Assembly (NCBI GenBank): GCA_021325365.1
Contig: JAJPHF010000055.1
Coordinates: 1 to 24,519 of the forward strand
Source: Pseudomonadota bacterium
GTDB lineage: Bacteria; Chloroflexota; UBA6077; JAJPHF01
Direction: 5' to 3'
DNA: 24,519 nucleotides
The translations under genes and the position numbers were made by a program. Of this stretch, positions 14,111-22,650 are shown in pieces. The notes beneath the pieces were generated by a model. That model was given only the letters and a program-made list of their open reading frames with translations. It was not told where the DNA came from and made no database searches. Position 1 is the stretch's first letter. Every line of letters begins with the position of its first letter.

Positions 14111-14497
14111 CTAGCGCAGCCCCGGCACGAACGCCGCGAGCGCAAACAGCCCCAGCAGCAGCAGGGTCGCCACGATGGCGATGCGGCGCAGGTCGTGCGA
14201 CACGTAGCTGTAGTCGATGATGGGGGCCGTCGCCAGCCGCCGCGTGCCGAGCCGTGCCTCGCCGCGCGCGGCGGCGCGCGCCGCCGGTCGCCCCGCCAGG
14301 ATCGGCCGGGTGGGCCGTGACGCCTCGCCGTGCAGGTCGAGCGGCGCCGGGCTGGCCAGCCCCGCCGGCAGCTCGACGGGTGCCTCGGGCACCTGGGGCG
14401 GCAGGATCGCGGCGCGGCCGGTTTCGCCCCGGCGCTTCGGCTTCTTCTTCGAAGCGTTCGCATAGCGCTGCGACACGCTCCGACTGACACGCGGCAT
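14111..14497 (-). CDS. Small basic protein with a C-terminal membrane anchor
   Basis: I do not recognise this 128-residue protein. The first 25 residues are strongly basic (MPRVSRSVSQRYANASKKKP then KRRGE). The middle is Pro/Ala-rich and probably unstructured. YSYVSHDLRRIAIVATLLLLGLFALAAFVPGLR at the end gives a single membrane helix (about residues 108-124). It therefore looks tail-anchored, with the basic domain in the cytoplasm. It is well supported as a gene by an extended -10 promoter 40 nt upstream and a GGATGGAAG ribosome-binding site. It lies between the ABC permease and fixA on the same strand, and its transcript could continue into fixABCX. The basic N-terminus could bind nucleic acid or acidic lipid, but no function is proposed. 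Confidence 0.75.
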   Translation of the reverse strand: MPRVSRSVSQRYANASKKKPKRRGETGRAAILPPQVPEAPVELPAGLASPAPLDLHGEASRPTRPILAGRPAARAAARGEARLGTRRLATAPIIDYSYVSHDLRRIAIVATLLLLGLFALAAFVPGLR

Positions 14498-14536
14498 AGT
14501 GCTTCCATCCCTTCCGGACCCATGCGGCTCCGTGGG

Positions 14537-14545
14537 ATTATATCA
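14537..14545 (-). promoter_or_regulatory. Extended -10 promoter of the small membrane protein
   Basis: On the minus strand the sequence is TGATATAAT: a perfect TATAAT (14537-14542) with the upstream TG. Start of transcription would be near 14530, about 33 nt before the ATG. No TTGACA-like -35 is present, which extended -10 promoters do not need. It lies just downstream of the ABC permease, so it may also feed fixABCX. Confidence 0.6.
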
Positions 14546-14578
14546 GGGATGGCCCGCCGGCGCCGAAGTACCGCCTGG

Positions 14579-15388
14579 CTACTTCCACGCCATCAGGCGG
14601 CGCTCGACGCGCTCCAGGACGGCGAAGAGCCCGGCGATGATCACCATGATGATGACGACCGTCGCCATCATCAGCGCGGCGTTCTGCGAGCCCTGGGCGA
14701 AGTTCATGAGGTAGCCCAGGCCGCTGCTGGCGCCGACGAACTCGCCCACGATGGCGCCCGTAAACGCGAACCCCACGGCCACCCGCAGGCTGGAGAACAC
14801 CCAGCTCAGCACCGACGGCAGGTAGACCTCGACCAGTAGATCGCGCTGCGACCCGCCGAGCACGACGATCTTCTCGACCAGCGTATGGTCCACCTCGCGG
14901 ATGCCCGCGGCCACGGCGAAGAACACCACCACGAACACCAGGAAGAAGGCGACCGCGACCTTCGAGTTCATGCCGATGCCGAGCCACATCACGAAGATCG
15001 GCGCGAGCACGATGCGTGGCACCGAGTTGAGCAGGAGCAGCAGCGGGTCGAGCAGGTCGGCCAGCGCCGCGCTGCGCGTGGCGAGCCAGGCCAGCGCCGC
15101 GCCGCCGAGCGCGCCCAGCACCAGCCCCCACAGGGCCTCTTGCAGCGTGGCGCCGATGTGCTTGTAGATGGCGCCGCTGCTGAACTGCTTGGCGAGCGTG
15201 CCGGCGATGGCGCTCGGCGAGCTGAAGAAGAACGGGTCGATCCAGCCGAGATGGGCGCCCGCCTCCCACAGGCCGATGAGGGCCGCGGCGACGAGCAGGC
15301 GCGTGAGCCCGCGCCGGCCGATCGGCGGCGCGAGCCGCGGGCGGGCTGCCGCGCCGACGGCGATCGGGTCAGTGCTGGTCGCGGCCAT
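14579..15388 (-). CDS. NitT/TauT-type ABC transporter permease
   Basis: A 269-residue inner-membrane permease of the SsuC/TauC/NrtB type. Hydrophobic helices lie at about residues 28-46, 85-105, 113-135, 143-163, 195-217 and 238-256, so about six spans. The cytoplasmic coupling loop VEKIVVLGGSQRDLLVEVYLP (171-191) fits the EAA-x3-G-x9-x-LP pattern that contacts the ATPase. This family imports taurine, alkanesulfonates, nitrate, cyanate or pyrimidine precursors; the sequence does not say which. The ATG at 15388 lies inside the end of the ATPase gene (20-bp overlap), indicating translational coupling. It is the last gene of the binding protein-ATPase-permease operon. Confidence 0.93.
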   Translation of the reverse strand: MAATSTDPIAVGAAARPRLAPPIGRRGLTRLLVAAALIGLWEAGAHLGWIDPFFFSSPSAIAGTLAKQFSSGAIYKHIGATLQEALWGLVLGALGGAALAWLATRSAALADLLDPLLLLLNSVPRIVLAPIFVMWLGIGMNSKVAVAFFLVFVVVFFAVAAGIREVDHTLVEKIVVLGGSQRDLLVEVYLPSVLSWVFSSLRVAVGFAFTGAIVGEFVGASSGLGYLMNFAQGSQNAALMMATVVIIMVIIAGLFAVLERVERRLMAWK

Positions 15389-16208
15389 AGGCCCGGGAGA
15401 CCTCCTCGAAGAGCTGCTGCCACAGGTGGCGAGAGAGGCTGGCGAAGGCCGGCTCCGCGCGCACCTCCAGCAGGTTGCGCGGCCGCGCGATGGCCACCGG
15501 CGCGTCGGCGCGCACGCGGCTACTGGGGCCGGCGCTCAGCACCACCACGCGGTCGGCCAGACCGATCGCCTCGTCCAGATCGTGCGTCACGAACAGGATC
15601 GTGCGCCGCCCATCCACGCAGAGCTGCATCAGGTCTTCCTCGACGTAGTAGCGCGTCTGCACGTCGAGGTGGGCGAACGGCTCGTCCATCAGGATCACGT
15701 CGGGCTCGTAGCAGAGCGTCTGGGCGATGGCCGCGCGCTTGCGCATGCCGCCCGACAGCCGCGCCGGATAGTAGCGCTCGAAGCCGCGCAGGCCCACGCG
15801 CGCGAGCCAGTCGCTCACCCGCTCGCGCACCGCGGCCTCGGGCACCTTGCGCATGCGCAGGCCGAGCGCCACGTTGTCGTAGACGGTGCGCCAGGGCAGC
15901 AGCGCGTCCTGCTGGAACACGAAGCCCACCTGGCGGTCGACCCCGGCCACGCGCCGCCCGTCGAGCAGGATCTCGCCGGCGTCGGGCGCCGCGAGCCCGG
16001 CCACCAGGCGCAGCAGCGTGCTCTTGCCGCAGCCGCTCGGCCCGACGATGCTCAGGAACTGGCCGGCCGGCACGTCGATGGTGACGTCGCCGAGCGCCTG
16101 GTAGCGGCCGCCGTCGGGCGTGGCGAAGCCCTTGGCGACGTGGCGAATGGCGATCTTGGGCGACGGGCTCGCCGCCGTGGGCGCCGTGGGCTGAGGGGCG
16201 ACGAGCAC
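15369..16208 (-). CDS. NitT/TauT-type ABC transporter ATP-binding protein
   Basis: A 279-residue ATPase that drives the permease at 14579. It shows Walker A GPSGCGKST (residues 56-64), the Q-loop glutamine in GFVFQQDALLPWRTV (about 100), the signature LSGGMRKR (151-158), Walker B VILMDEPFAHLD (171-182) and the switch His209 in FVTHDLDEA. LLPWRTV after the Q-loop is typical of the SsuB/TauB/NrtD group. The GTG start at 16208 lies 3 nt after the binding-protein stop, with GGAGG inside the end of that gene. The signature has Met-Arg-Lys-Arg instead of the commoner Gln-Arg, a variation also seen in this group. Confidence 0.95.
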   Translation of the reverse strand: MLVAPQPTAPTAASPSPKIAIRHVAKGFATPDGGRYQALGDVTIDVPAGQFLSIVGPSGCGKSTLLRLVAGLAAPDAGEILLDGRRVAGVDRQVGFVFQQDALLPWRTVYDNVALGLRMRKVPEAAVRERVSDWLARVGLRGFERYYPARLSGGMRKRAAIAQTLCYEPDVILMDEPFAHLDVQTRYYVEEDLMQLCVDGRRTILFVTHDLDEAIGLADRVVVLSAGPSSRVRADAPVAIARPRNLLEVRAEPAFASLSRHLWQQLFEEVSRAYGRDQH

Positions 16209-16211
16209 GGG

Positions 16212-17327
16212 TCAGGCCTCCGGCAGGTACTGGTTGGTGAACACCTGGTCGGCGCGGACGCTCTGGCCCGGCTCGATGGCGCCCGACTGCTGCTGCACGT
16301 CGATCACGCGCTGCACCGAGTCGAGCACGAGCCGCGCGTCGGCGGGATACAGGTCCTGCTTGTAGCGGTCGAGCGCCGCGGCGAACACGTCCACGTCGCC
16401 GCCCACCACGATGTCCGCGGGTGCCGCCTGCACGATGGCGGCGCCGGGATTCTCCAGAATCCACTGGTTGGCGCGGATCAGGCCGCGGATGAGCTTGCGC
16501 CCCGTCTCCGCCTTGCTCGCCAGCACGTCGGGACGCGTGTTCAGGCCCATGAACTGGTACGGCCCGCCCAGGAACCGCTGCGTGTCGTCGAGCTTCATGA
16601 AGTTGACCAGCACGCGGCCGCCCGCGCGCTCCACGAGCGTCAGGCTCGGCTCCTGCACCATGCCCGCCTCGACCTGGCCGCGCACCACCTGGTCGTACAG
16701 GTTCGGCCCGAGCGACACGAACTCGACCGCGTCCGGGCTCACGCCCTCTTTGGCGAGCAGGTATTGCGCCATCAGGTGGTCCGTGGTGCCCAGGTTGCCG
16801 ACGCCGATCTTCTTGCCAGCCAGGTCCTTCACGGCGCGCACGTCGCCGGCGCGCGGCCCGACGACCAGCGCGAAGAACGGCAGCCGCGAGGTGGAGGCGA
16901 TCATCACCGCCTGTTTGCCCTTTGCCACCGTCTGCACCACGAGGTCGATCGGCGTGCCGACCCAGTCCACGCTGTTGGCCAGCAGCGCGTTGATCGCCTG
17001 CGTGCCGCCGCGCATGTACACCAGGTTCACGTCGAGCCCCTCGGCAGCCCAGTAGCCGCGCTGGCGGGCCACCTCGTAGGGCAGCACGCACAGCACCTGG
17101 CTGCAGAACGCCAGCTCGACGTGCTCCAGCGAGCCGCTCGGCGGGGCGGCCGGCGCCTCGCCGCCGAACGGTTGGGCGGCCGGCGCGGGCGCCGCTGGCG
17201 CGGGCGCGGCCGCTTTGGGCGCGCAGGCGGCGAGCGCCGCGAGCCCAGCGCCGAGGGCCGCGAGCTTGGCGGCGCCGCCGAGCAGCGCGCGGCGCGCGAC
17301 CAGGCGCAGCGGCGGTCCCGGCGTCAC
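16212..17327 (-). CDS. NitT/TauT-type ABC transporter substrate-binding lipoprotein
   Basis: A 371-residue lipoprotein that captures the substrate outside the membrane. The N-terminus has arginines (ARR, 11-13), a hydrophobic stretch and the lipobox LAAC with Cys35 as the lipid attachment site, followed by an Ala/Pro-rich linker to about residue 65. The mature part matches the NMT1/SsuA-like periplasmic fold: VARQRGYWAAEGLDVNLVYMRGGTQAINALLANSVDWVGTP, then DLAGKKIGVGNLGTTDHLMAQYLL, which is the usual ligand-site region. FGGEAPAAPPSGSLEH precedes the domain. The GTG at 17327 lacks a clear ribosome-binding site. The frame stays open upstream to a TGA at 17373-17375, so an alternative start there cannot be excluded. 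It is first in the operon. Confidence 0.92.
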   Translation of the reverse strand: MTPGPPLRLVARRALLGGAAKLAALGAGLAALAACAPKAAAPAPAAPAPAAQPFGGEAPAAPPSGSLEHVELAFCSQVLCVLPYEVARQRGYWAAEGLDVNLVYMRGGTQAINALLANSVDWVGTPIDLVVQTVAKGKQAVMIASTSRLPFFALVVGPRAGDVRAVKDLAGKKIGVGNLGTTDHLMAQYLLAKEGVSPDAVEFVSLGPNLYDQVVRGQVEAGMVQEPSLTLVERAGGRVLVNFMKLDDTQRFLGGPYQFMGLNTRPDVLASKAETGRKLIRGLIRANQWILENPGAAIVQAAPADIVVGGDVDVFAAALDRYKQDLYPADARLVLDSVQRVIDVQQQSGAIEPGQSVRADQVFTNQYLPEA

Positions 17328-17372
17328 GGCGAGCGGTGGGACGAGCGAGTCCAGCTCGTCAGTGCCACACGC

Positions 17373-17408
17373 TCAGTCGATGGTCTTCAGAAACTCGACG
17401 TCCGCCAC
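17373..17408 (-). CDS. Possible 11-codon leader ORF upstream of the ABC operon
   Basis: GTG at 17408 preceded by GGGGAG at good spacing opens an 11-residue frame, VADVEFLKTID, ending in TGA at 17373-17375. It lies between the double palindrome at 17442-17464 and the binding-protein start, and is in the same frame as that gene. It could be a regulatory leader peptide or the remnant of a longer gene. Its sequence also resembles the start of cyclic-nucleotide-binding proteins, which would favour a remnant. A chance match cannot be excluded. Confidence 0.3.
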   Translation of the reverse strand: MADVEFLKTID

Positions 17409-17441
17409 GACCGTACTCCCCGACAGCTGCTGCTCGCTTGC

Positions 17442-17464
17442 TGTTGACAATGTTAGTCAACATT
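17442..17464. promoter_or_regulatory. Double palindromic operator-like site upstream of the ABC operon
   Basis: TGTTGAC (17442-17448) and GTCAACA (17456-17462) form an inverted repeat with a 7-bp spacer. Overlapping it, AATGTT (17449-17454) and AACATT (17459-17464) form a second with a 4-bp spacer. TTGACA-like palindromes of this size are typical of dimeric repressors such as the GntR family. No such regulator gene is in the window. TTGACT on the minus strand overlaps it and could act as a -35, but no -10 follows at the right distance. Confidence 0.55.
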
Positions 17465-17550
17465 GCGACTACCGGATGTTACCAAGCGCGTCGCGGGGAG
17501 CGCAACCGAGCCAGGGGTGCCGCGCGGCGGTCCGCTTCGCCGGCCGGCGC

Positions 17551-18675
<1,125 letters not shown>

Positions 18676-18792
18676 GGCCTGGCCCTCCCCCGCCAGCGGC
18701 GTGCAGGTCGACAGCTACTACCATGATGATCGGCGGCGGGCGAGCCAGATTGCACGCTCTGGCGAGCAGGGCCGAAGGGAGTCGTTGGCGGC

Positions 18793-20112
18793 TCACTCCG
18801 GGAGGGGCTGGCCGCGAGTCTCCGGCCCCGCCCAGGGCGTGATGACGAGGCCCAGGACGTAGATCAGGCCGACGATCGCCGCGGCGGTGCCGATGCCGCC
18901 GAGCGCGGTGATCAGCCAGCCGGCCAGCAGCGGCCCCCAGGCGGCCACGTAGCGCGAGCTGTCGAACACCATCGAGATGGCCGAGCCGCGCACGTAGGTG
19001 GGAAACACCTCGGGCGTGTAGATCGGCATCCAGGTGAACAGCCCGGAAGTGAAGAAGCCGTTCACGGCCGCGGCGAACAGCAGCAGACGCGGCTCATGGA
19101 CGCCGAGGAACAGCAGCTCGACGATGACCACCGAGCCCAGGAAGAACAGGAAGGTCGCCGGCTTGCGGCCCCACAGGTCGGCCACCGTGCCGAGCGCCAG
19201 GAAGCCGACGATGGCGCCGAGGTTGTAGGTGAGGGCCGTGTAGGTGGCCCACTGGGCGGCGTCGAGGCTTGCGCCGCCGGCGAGCTGGGCGGCGTACTGC
19301 GGGATCCAGGTGGAGGTGGCCCACCAGCCGACGTTCGTGCTCAGCGACATGAGCACGAGCAGGAACAGCCGCCGCCGCAGCACTGGCACGGCCAGCACCT
19401 GGGCCATGGTAAAGCGCAGCAAGCCGTGCTCGGCCGCGTCGAGCGCCTGGCCGCGGGCGGCGCGCTCGCGGGCCGCCTGCCGCCGCTCGGCCGCGGTCAC
19501 CCACAGGGCCGGCTCCTGCACCTGGGTGCGGATGTACAGCAGCAGCAGCGCGGGCAGCACGCCGAGCAGGAACATGTAGCGCCAGGCGCCGGCGCCCAGC
19601 GGCCCGATCAGGAACCAGGCGGCCGACGCCGCGAGGAAGCCGAAGCCAAACGCGGATTGCAGCACCGCGGCGGCCCGCCCCCGCACGGCGGGCGGCCAGA
19701 ACTCGGCCACCATCGCGGTGCCGGGGCCCCACTCGGCGCCCAGGCCGAGGCCGGTCAGGAAGCGCATGCCGAGCAGCACCCAGTAATTGGGCGCCAGGGC
19801 GGTCAGACCGGTGAAGGCGGCGTACCAGAGAATCGAGTACATGCGCATGCGCTTGCGGCCCACGTAGTCGGCCAGGATGCCCGCCAGCACGCCGCCCGTG
19901 GCCCAGCCGAGCAGCGTCACGCAGAGCAGGCCGCCGACGTAGATGGGGAGCTGGGCCACCTGATCGGCGGCGATGAGCTGGCGCGTGGCGATGCCCGCGA
20001 CGAGCACGAGCGCGTAAGTCTCGTAGCCGTCGAACATCCAGCCCAGCCAGGAGGCCGCGAGCGCGCGCCACTCGGCCGCGCCGATGGACCGCGACAGTGC
20101 GATGGCCGTCAT
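18793..20112 (-). CDS. MFS transporter, metabolite:H+ symporter-like
   Basis: A 439-residue transporter with twelve predicted membrane spans. MFS motif A appears between spans 2 and 3 as GILADYVGRKRM and, less exactly, again in the second half as GTVADLWGRKPA. FLTGLGLGAEWGPGTAMVAEFWP fits the conserved motif of span 4 in the metabolite/aromatic-acid:H+ symporter families. GWMFDGYETYALVL in span 1 also fits that group, where an aspartate is usual. The long central loop (about residues 205-235, Arg/Ala-rich) is cytoplasmic. It ends in PETRGQPLPE, a common MFS C-terminus. The substrate is unknown; organic or aromatic acids are plausible from the family and the neighbouring oxidoreductase genes. 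The ATG at 20112 is preceded by GAAGGGAG. Confidence 0.92.
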   Translation of the reverse strand: MTAIALSRSIGAAEWRALAASWLGWMFDGYETYALVLVAGIATRQLIAADQVAQLPIYVGGLLCVTLLGWATGGVLAGILADYVGRKRMRMYSILWYAAFTGLTALAPNYWVLLGMRFLTGLGLGAEWGPGTAMVAEFWPPAVRGRAAAVLQSAFGFGFLAASAAWFLIGPLGAGAWRYMFLLGVLPALLLLYIRTQVQEPALWVTAAERRQAARERAARGQALDAAEHGLLRFTMAQVLAVPVLRRRLFLLVLMSLSTNVGWWATSTWIPQYAAQLAGGASLDAAQWATYTALTYNLGAIVGFLALGTVADLWGRKPATFLFFLGSVVIVELLFLGVHEPRLLLFAAAVNGFFTSGLFTWMPIYTPEVFPTYVRGSAISMVFDSSRYVAAWGPLLAGWLITALGGIGTAAAIVGLIYVLGLVITPWAGPETRGQPLPE

Positions 20113-20211
20113 CCGCCTGCTCCCTTCGCTCGCCGGGCCGGTTCCTGGGGATCGCCGCTGCGCGCCCCCGCGGCGCGTCCGTCCCGGGTAGGTGCCCGCG
20201 TGGTGGCGTCC

Positions 20212-20220
20212 AGTGTAGCA
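20212..20220 (-). promoter_or_regulatory. Candidate extended -10 promoter of the MFS gene
   Basis: On the minus strand TGCTACACT (TG, one base, TACACT) lies about 100 nt before the MFS start. No -35 is visible. Confidence 0.3.
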
Positions 20221-20300
20221 CGGCCGCTCCCGGCGCGCGACGGCACGGCGGCGCGGGGTGCAACCACTCGGAGGAGACTAGGGTTGTTGGCGTAACCGGC

Positions 20301-20350
20301 TCCCCCCCTCCTTCAGCGGGAAGGGGGGCCTGGCAGAGGGAAGGGGGGCT
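20301..20350. repeat. G/C-tract repeat and hairpin downstream of an SDR gene
   Basis: CCCTCCTT can pair with AAGGGGGG around CAGCGGG (one G-T pair). GGGAAGGGGGGC then occurs a second time as a direct copy. It lies just after the stop of the minus-strand SDR gene, so on that strand it may act as a terminator. It differs from the elements at 9865 and 11761. Confidence 0.45.
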
Positions 20351-20361
20351 GGGCGGTTAGG

Positions 20362-21159
20362 TCAGCACTCCATGATGGCCTTGCGCTGGGCACCGTCGAT
20401 GTTGACGACGGCGCCGGCCATGAACGTGTTGCGGCCGGAGGCGAGGAAGCAGACCAGGTCGGCCACCTCCTCGGGGCGGCAGATCCGCCCGATGGGGATG
20501 CTGCGCTCCGCGAGCCGGTGCGCTGCCTCCTGACTGATGTTGCGGTCCTTCGCCATCTGCTTCTCCAGGCCGTCCCAACGGTCCGTCGCCACCGGCCCGG
20601 GGTTCACCACGTTGATCAGGATGCCGTGCGGCGCGTACTGCTCGGCCAGCGCCCGCGACACGTTGATGCCCGCGGCGTTCGCCGCGCCCGGCGTCAGCTC
20701 CCAGTACGATGGCTTGTTGCCGTCGTTGCCGATCACGTTCACGATCCGCCCGCCGCCGCCCGCCAGCATGTACGGAATCGCCTCGGTCATCGCCCGCACG
20801 TAGCCCAGGAACTTCAAGTTCATGCTGGCGAACCACTGCTCCTCGGTGATGTTCAGCAGCAGCCCCCCCGGCGAGCTGCCCGCGCAGTTCACGAGCACGT
20901 CGATACGCCCGAAGCGCTCGGCAGTCTGCGCCATCAGCCGCCGCGCGTCGTCGCGCACGCCCATGTCCGCCGGCACCGGCAGCACCTCGGCGCCCGTCTC
21001 GGCGCGCAGCGCCGCCGCCGCGCGCTCCAGCTGCTCCACGCCGCGCGCGCAGATCGCCACCCGCGCGCCCTCGCGCGCCAGCGCCCGCGCCGACGCGTAG
21101 CCGATCCCCTTGCTCGCGCCCGTCAGCACCGCCACCTTGCCGCCTAGCTCCAGGTCCAT
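20362..21159 (-). CDS. SDR-family protein lacking the YxxxK active site
   Basis: A 265-residue short-chain dehydrogenase/reductase fold. TGASKGIG (13-20) is the cofactor-binding motif, NCAG (91-94) the structural motif, and NPGPVATDRWDG (186-197) the usual loop after the active site. The catalytic region reads NVIGNDGNKPSYWELTPGAANAAGINVSRALA. The expected Ser is replaced around Gly144-Asn145. Tyr152 is followed four residues later by Thr, not Lys, and the position normally holding Lys is in GAAN. The catalytic triad is therefore lost, although the NAD(P) site appears intact. Related SDRs with GAA(G)NAA in place of YxxxK exist, so this is a subfamily trait rather than damage. The ATG at 21159 has GGAAGGGGGC upstream. 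It is in the same orientation as the MFS gene. Confidence 0.92.
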   Translation of the reverse strand: MDLELGGKVAVLTGASKGIGYASARALAREGARVAICARGVEQLERAAAALRAETGAEVLPVPADMGVRDDARRLMAQTAERFGRIDVLVNCAGSSPGGLLLNITEEQWFASMNLKFLGYVRAMTEAIPYMLAGGGGRIVNVIGNDGNKPSYWELTPGAANAAGINVSRALAEQYAPHGILINVVNPGPVATDRWDGLEKQMAKDRNISQEAAHRLAERSIPIGRICRPEEVADLVCFLASGRNTFMAGAVVNIDGAQRKAIMEC

Positions 21160-21206
21160 CGCCTGCCCCCTTCCGCCGCGCCGGCCGCGTGATCAGACCG
21201 CGAGGA

Positions 21207-21236
21207 AGCATAGGGCCGAGCGAGGGTGCAGAGCAA
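21207..21236 (-). promoter_or_regulatory. Candidate promoter of the SDR gene
   Basis: On the minus strand TTGCTC (21231-21236), an 18-nt spacer and TATGCT (21207-21212) lie about 50 nt upstream of the ATG at 21159. The -35 match is weak. Confidence 0.35.
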
Positions 21237-21342
21237 TTCGCCGCGACAGGCCAGACGGCGGCGGCAGCGCCACGCTCGCCGTGTGCTCGCCACCGGGACG
21301 GCAGCACGCGGCCGCGAAGATGGTTGCCAGGCGCCCCGCGGC

Positions 21343-22509
21343 TCAGGGGACAGGCAGCCGGTCAGGGGCCGGGCAGGGCTGGCGCAGGCCGGCTTGCTCC
21401 AGCAGCGGCAGCACCTCGGCGATCCACTGCCGCAGCTCCGCCTCGTAGCGCACCCACGACAGCGTCACCCCGTCGATCCCCGCCCGCGACGCCTGCACGA
21501 GCGCGTCCACGATCTGCTCCGGCGTGCCCACCAGCGGGAAGCCGCCCCAGCCGGCCACGAACTGCGCCTTCAGCCCCTCCAGCGCCTCGGCCGACAGGTG
21601 CCGCTTCTGCAGCCCCATGACGTGCGTCAGGTTCTCCACCGCCTCCCAGTCGCCGCGCTCGTGGACGTAGTAGTGCAGGTAGTCGCGCGCCTCGCGCTCG
21701 GTCGGCCGGCAGACGACGTAGGCCGTCGTCCACACCTGTAGCTCGCGGCCGTACTCCTCGCGCGCCAGGCGCCGCAGCTCGGCGATCTGGGCGCGCGTGC
21801 CCGCGAAGTCGGCCGGCCGCGCCTGCGTGAACGCCATGTCGGCGTAGCGCGCCGCGAACCGCCGCCCCACCTCGGACGACCCCGCGCTCATCACCGGCGG
21901 CAGCGGGTGCTGGAGCGGCTTCGGCTCATGGAACCCCTTTGCCACGCGAAAGAACCGCCCGGCGTGGTCGAATTCGCCCTCGCTCGTCCACAGCGCCCGC
22001 ACCACGTCCAGCCACTCCGCGGCGTACGCGTAGGCCGTGTCGTGCTCCATCGTCGGCGCGCCGAACATCTCCAGCTCCGGCCGAAACCAGCCGCAGACCA
22101 CGTTCAGCGCGAACCGCCCGCCCGAGATGTGATCGATCGTCGTACACTGCTTCGCGGCCACGATCGGGTGGACGGTCGGCACGTGCGCGGTGGCGAAGAC
22201 GGCCGCGCGCTCCGTCTGCGCCGCCAGCCCCGCCGCCCAGGTAAACGTCTCGAAGCAGGTGCCGTTGAAGTTGCTCGGCCCGCCGAACCCCTTCCAGCGC
22301 GCCACCGGCACCAGCGCCTCGAAGCCGGCGCGGTCCGCCAGGGTGTTGATCGCCCGCGCGTTCGGCCACGTCGTCGCAAACCGCCCCTCGGCCAGCGTGA
22401 TCGCGCAGCCGCCGCTCACGTTCGTGGCGAACACGCCCAGCTTCAGCTTGTTGGCGTTGAACAGCGGGTTGGTGGCGCCGCGGGCGTCCGCGGCGTGAGC
22501 CGTCGCCAT
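21343..22509 (-). CDS. RutA-like flavin-dependent monooxygenase (luciferase-like family)
   Basis: A 388-residue luciferase-like monooxygenase that uses reduced FMN and oxygen. NKLKLGVFATNVSGGCAITL (residues 19-38) is the first strand, ARAINTLADRAGFEALVPVARWKGFGG follows, and ETFTWAAGLAAQTERAAVFATAHVPTVHPIVAAK precedes TIDHISGGRFALNVVCGW, the signature also seen in RutA and SfnG-type enzymes. The last part, GTPEQIVDALVQASRAGIDGVTLSW, is the usual C-terminal motif. RutA opens the uracil ring and SfnG oxidises dimethyl sulfone; the substrate here is not determined. No other rut gene or flavin reductase is nearby. The ATG at 22509 has GGAGGAG six bases upstream and its own promoter. It is divergent from the SDR at 22651. 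Confidence 0.92.
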   Translation of the reverse strand: MATAHAADARGATNPLFNANKLKLGVFATNVSGGCAITLAEGRFATTWPNARAINTLADRAGFEALVPVARWKGFGGPSNFNGTCFETFTWAAGLAAQTERAAVFATAHVPTVHPIVAAKQCTTIDHISGGRFALNVVCGWFRPELEMFGAPTMEHDTAYAYAAEWLDVVRALWTSEGEFDHAGRFFRVAKGFHEPKPLQHPLPPVMSAGSSEVGRRFAARYADMAFTQARPADFAGTRAQIAELRRLAREEYGRELQVWTTAYVVCRPTEREARDYLHYYVHERGDWEAVENLTHVMGLQKRHLSAEALEGLKAQFVAGWGGFPLVGTPEQIVDALVQASRAGIDGVTLSWVRYEAELRQWIAEVLPLLEQAGLRQPCPAPDRLPVP

Positions 22510-22541
22510 CGCTTGCTCCTCCGCGCGGGCTGGTGAGCCGG

Positions 22542-22570
22542 AGTATGGCCGCGCCAGCGAGCGCCGTCAA
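22542..22570 (-). promoter_or_regulatory. Promoter of the RutA-like monooxygenase
   Basis: On the minus strand TTGACG (22565-22570), a 17-nt spacer and CATACT (22542-22547) form a good sigma-70-type promoter about 32 nt upstream of the ATG at 22509. Confidence 0.55.
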
Positions 22571-22650
22571 GCGCGTCCCCCGCGCCCCGCGCCGGCAGCG
22601 TATCATAGGGCGCCCGGGCAGGGGCGTCGAGTGCGGAAGGAGGGAGCACC

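Noticed and set aside
17373..17375. TGA read through as selenocysteine, fusing the 11-codon ORF to the binding protein
   Set aside because: No SECIS-like hairpin is apparent and the lipoprotein signal sequence needs its own start.
15168..17447. A 759-codon plus-strand reading frame
   Set aside because: It is antisense to the ABC transporter genes, which have all expected motifs; its own translation has no recognisable domain.
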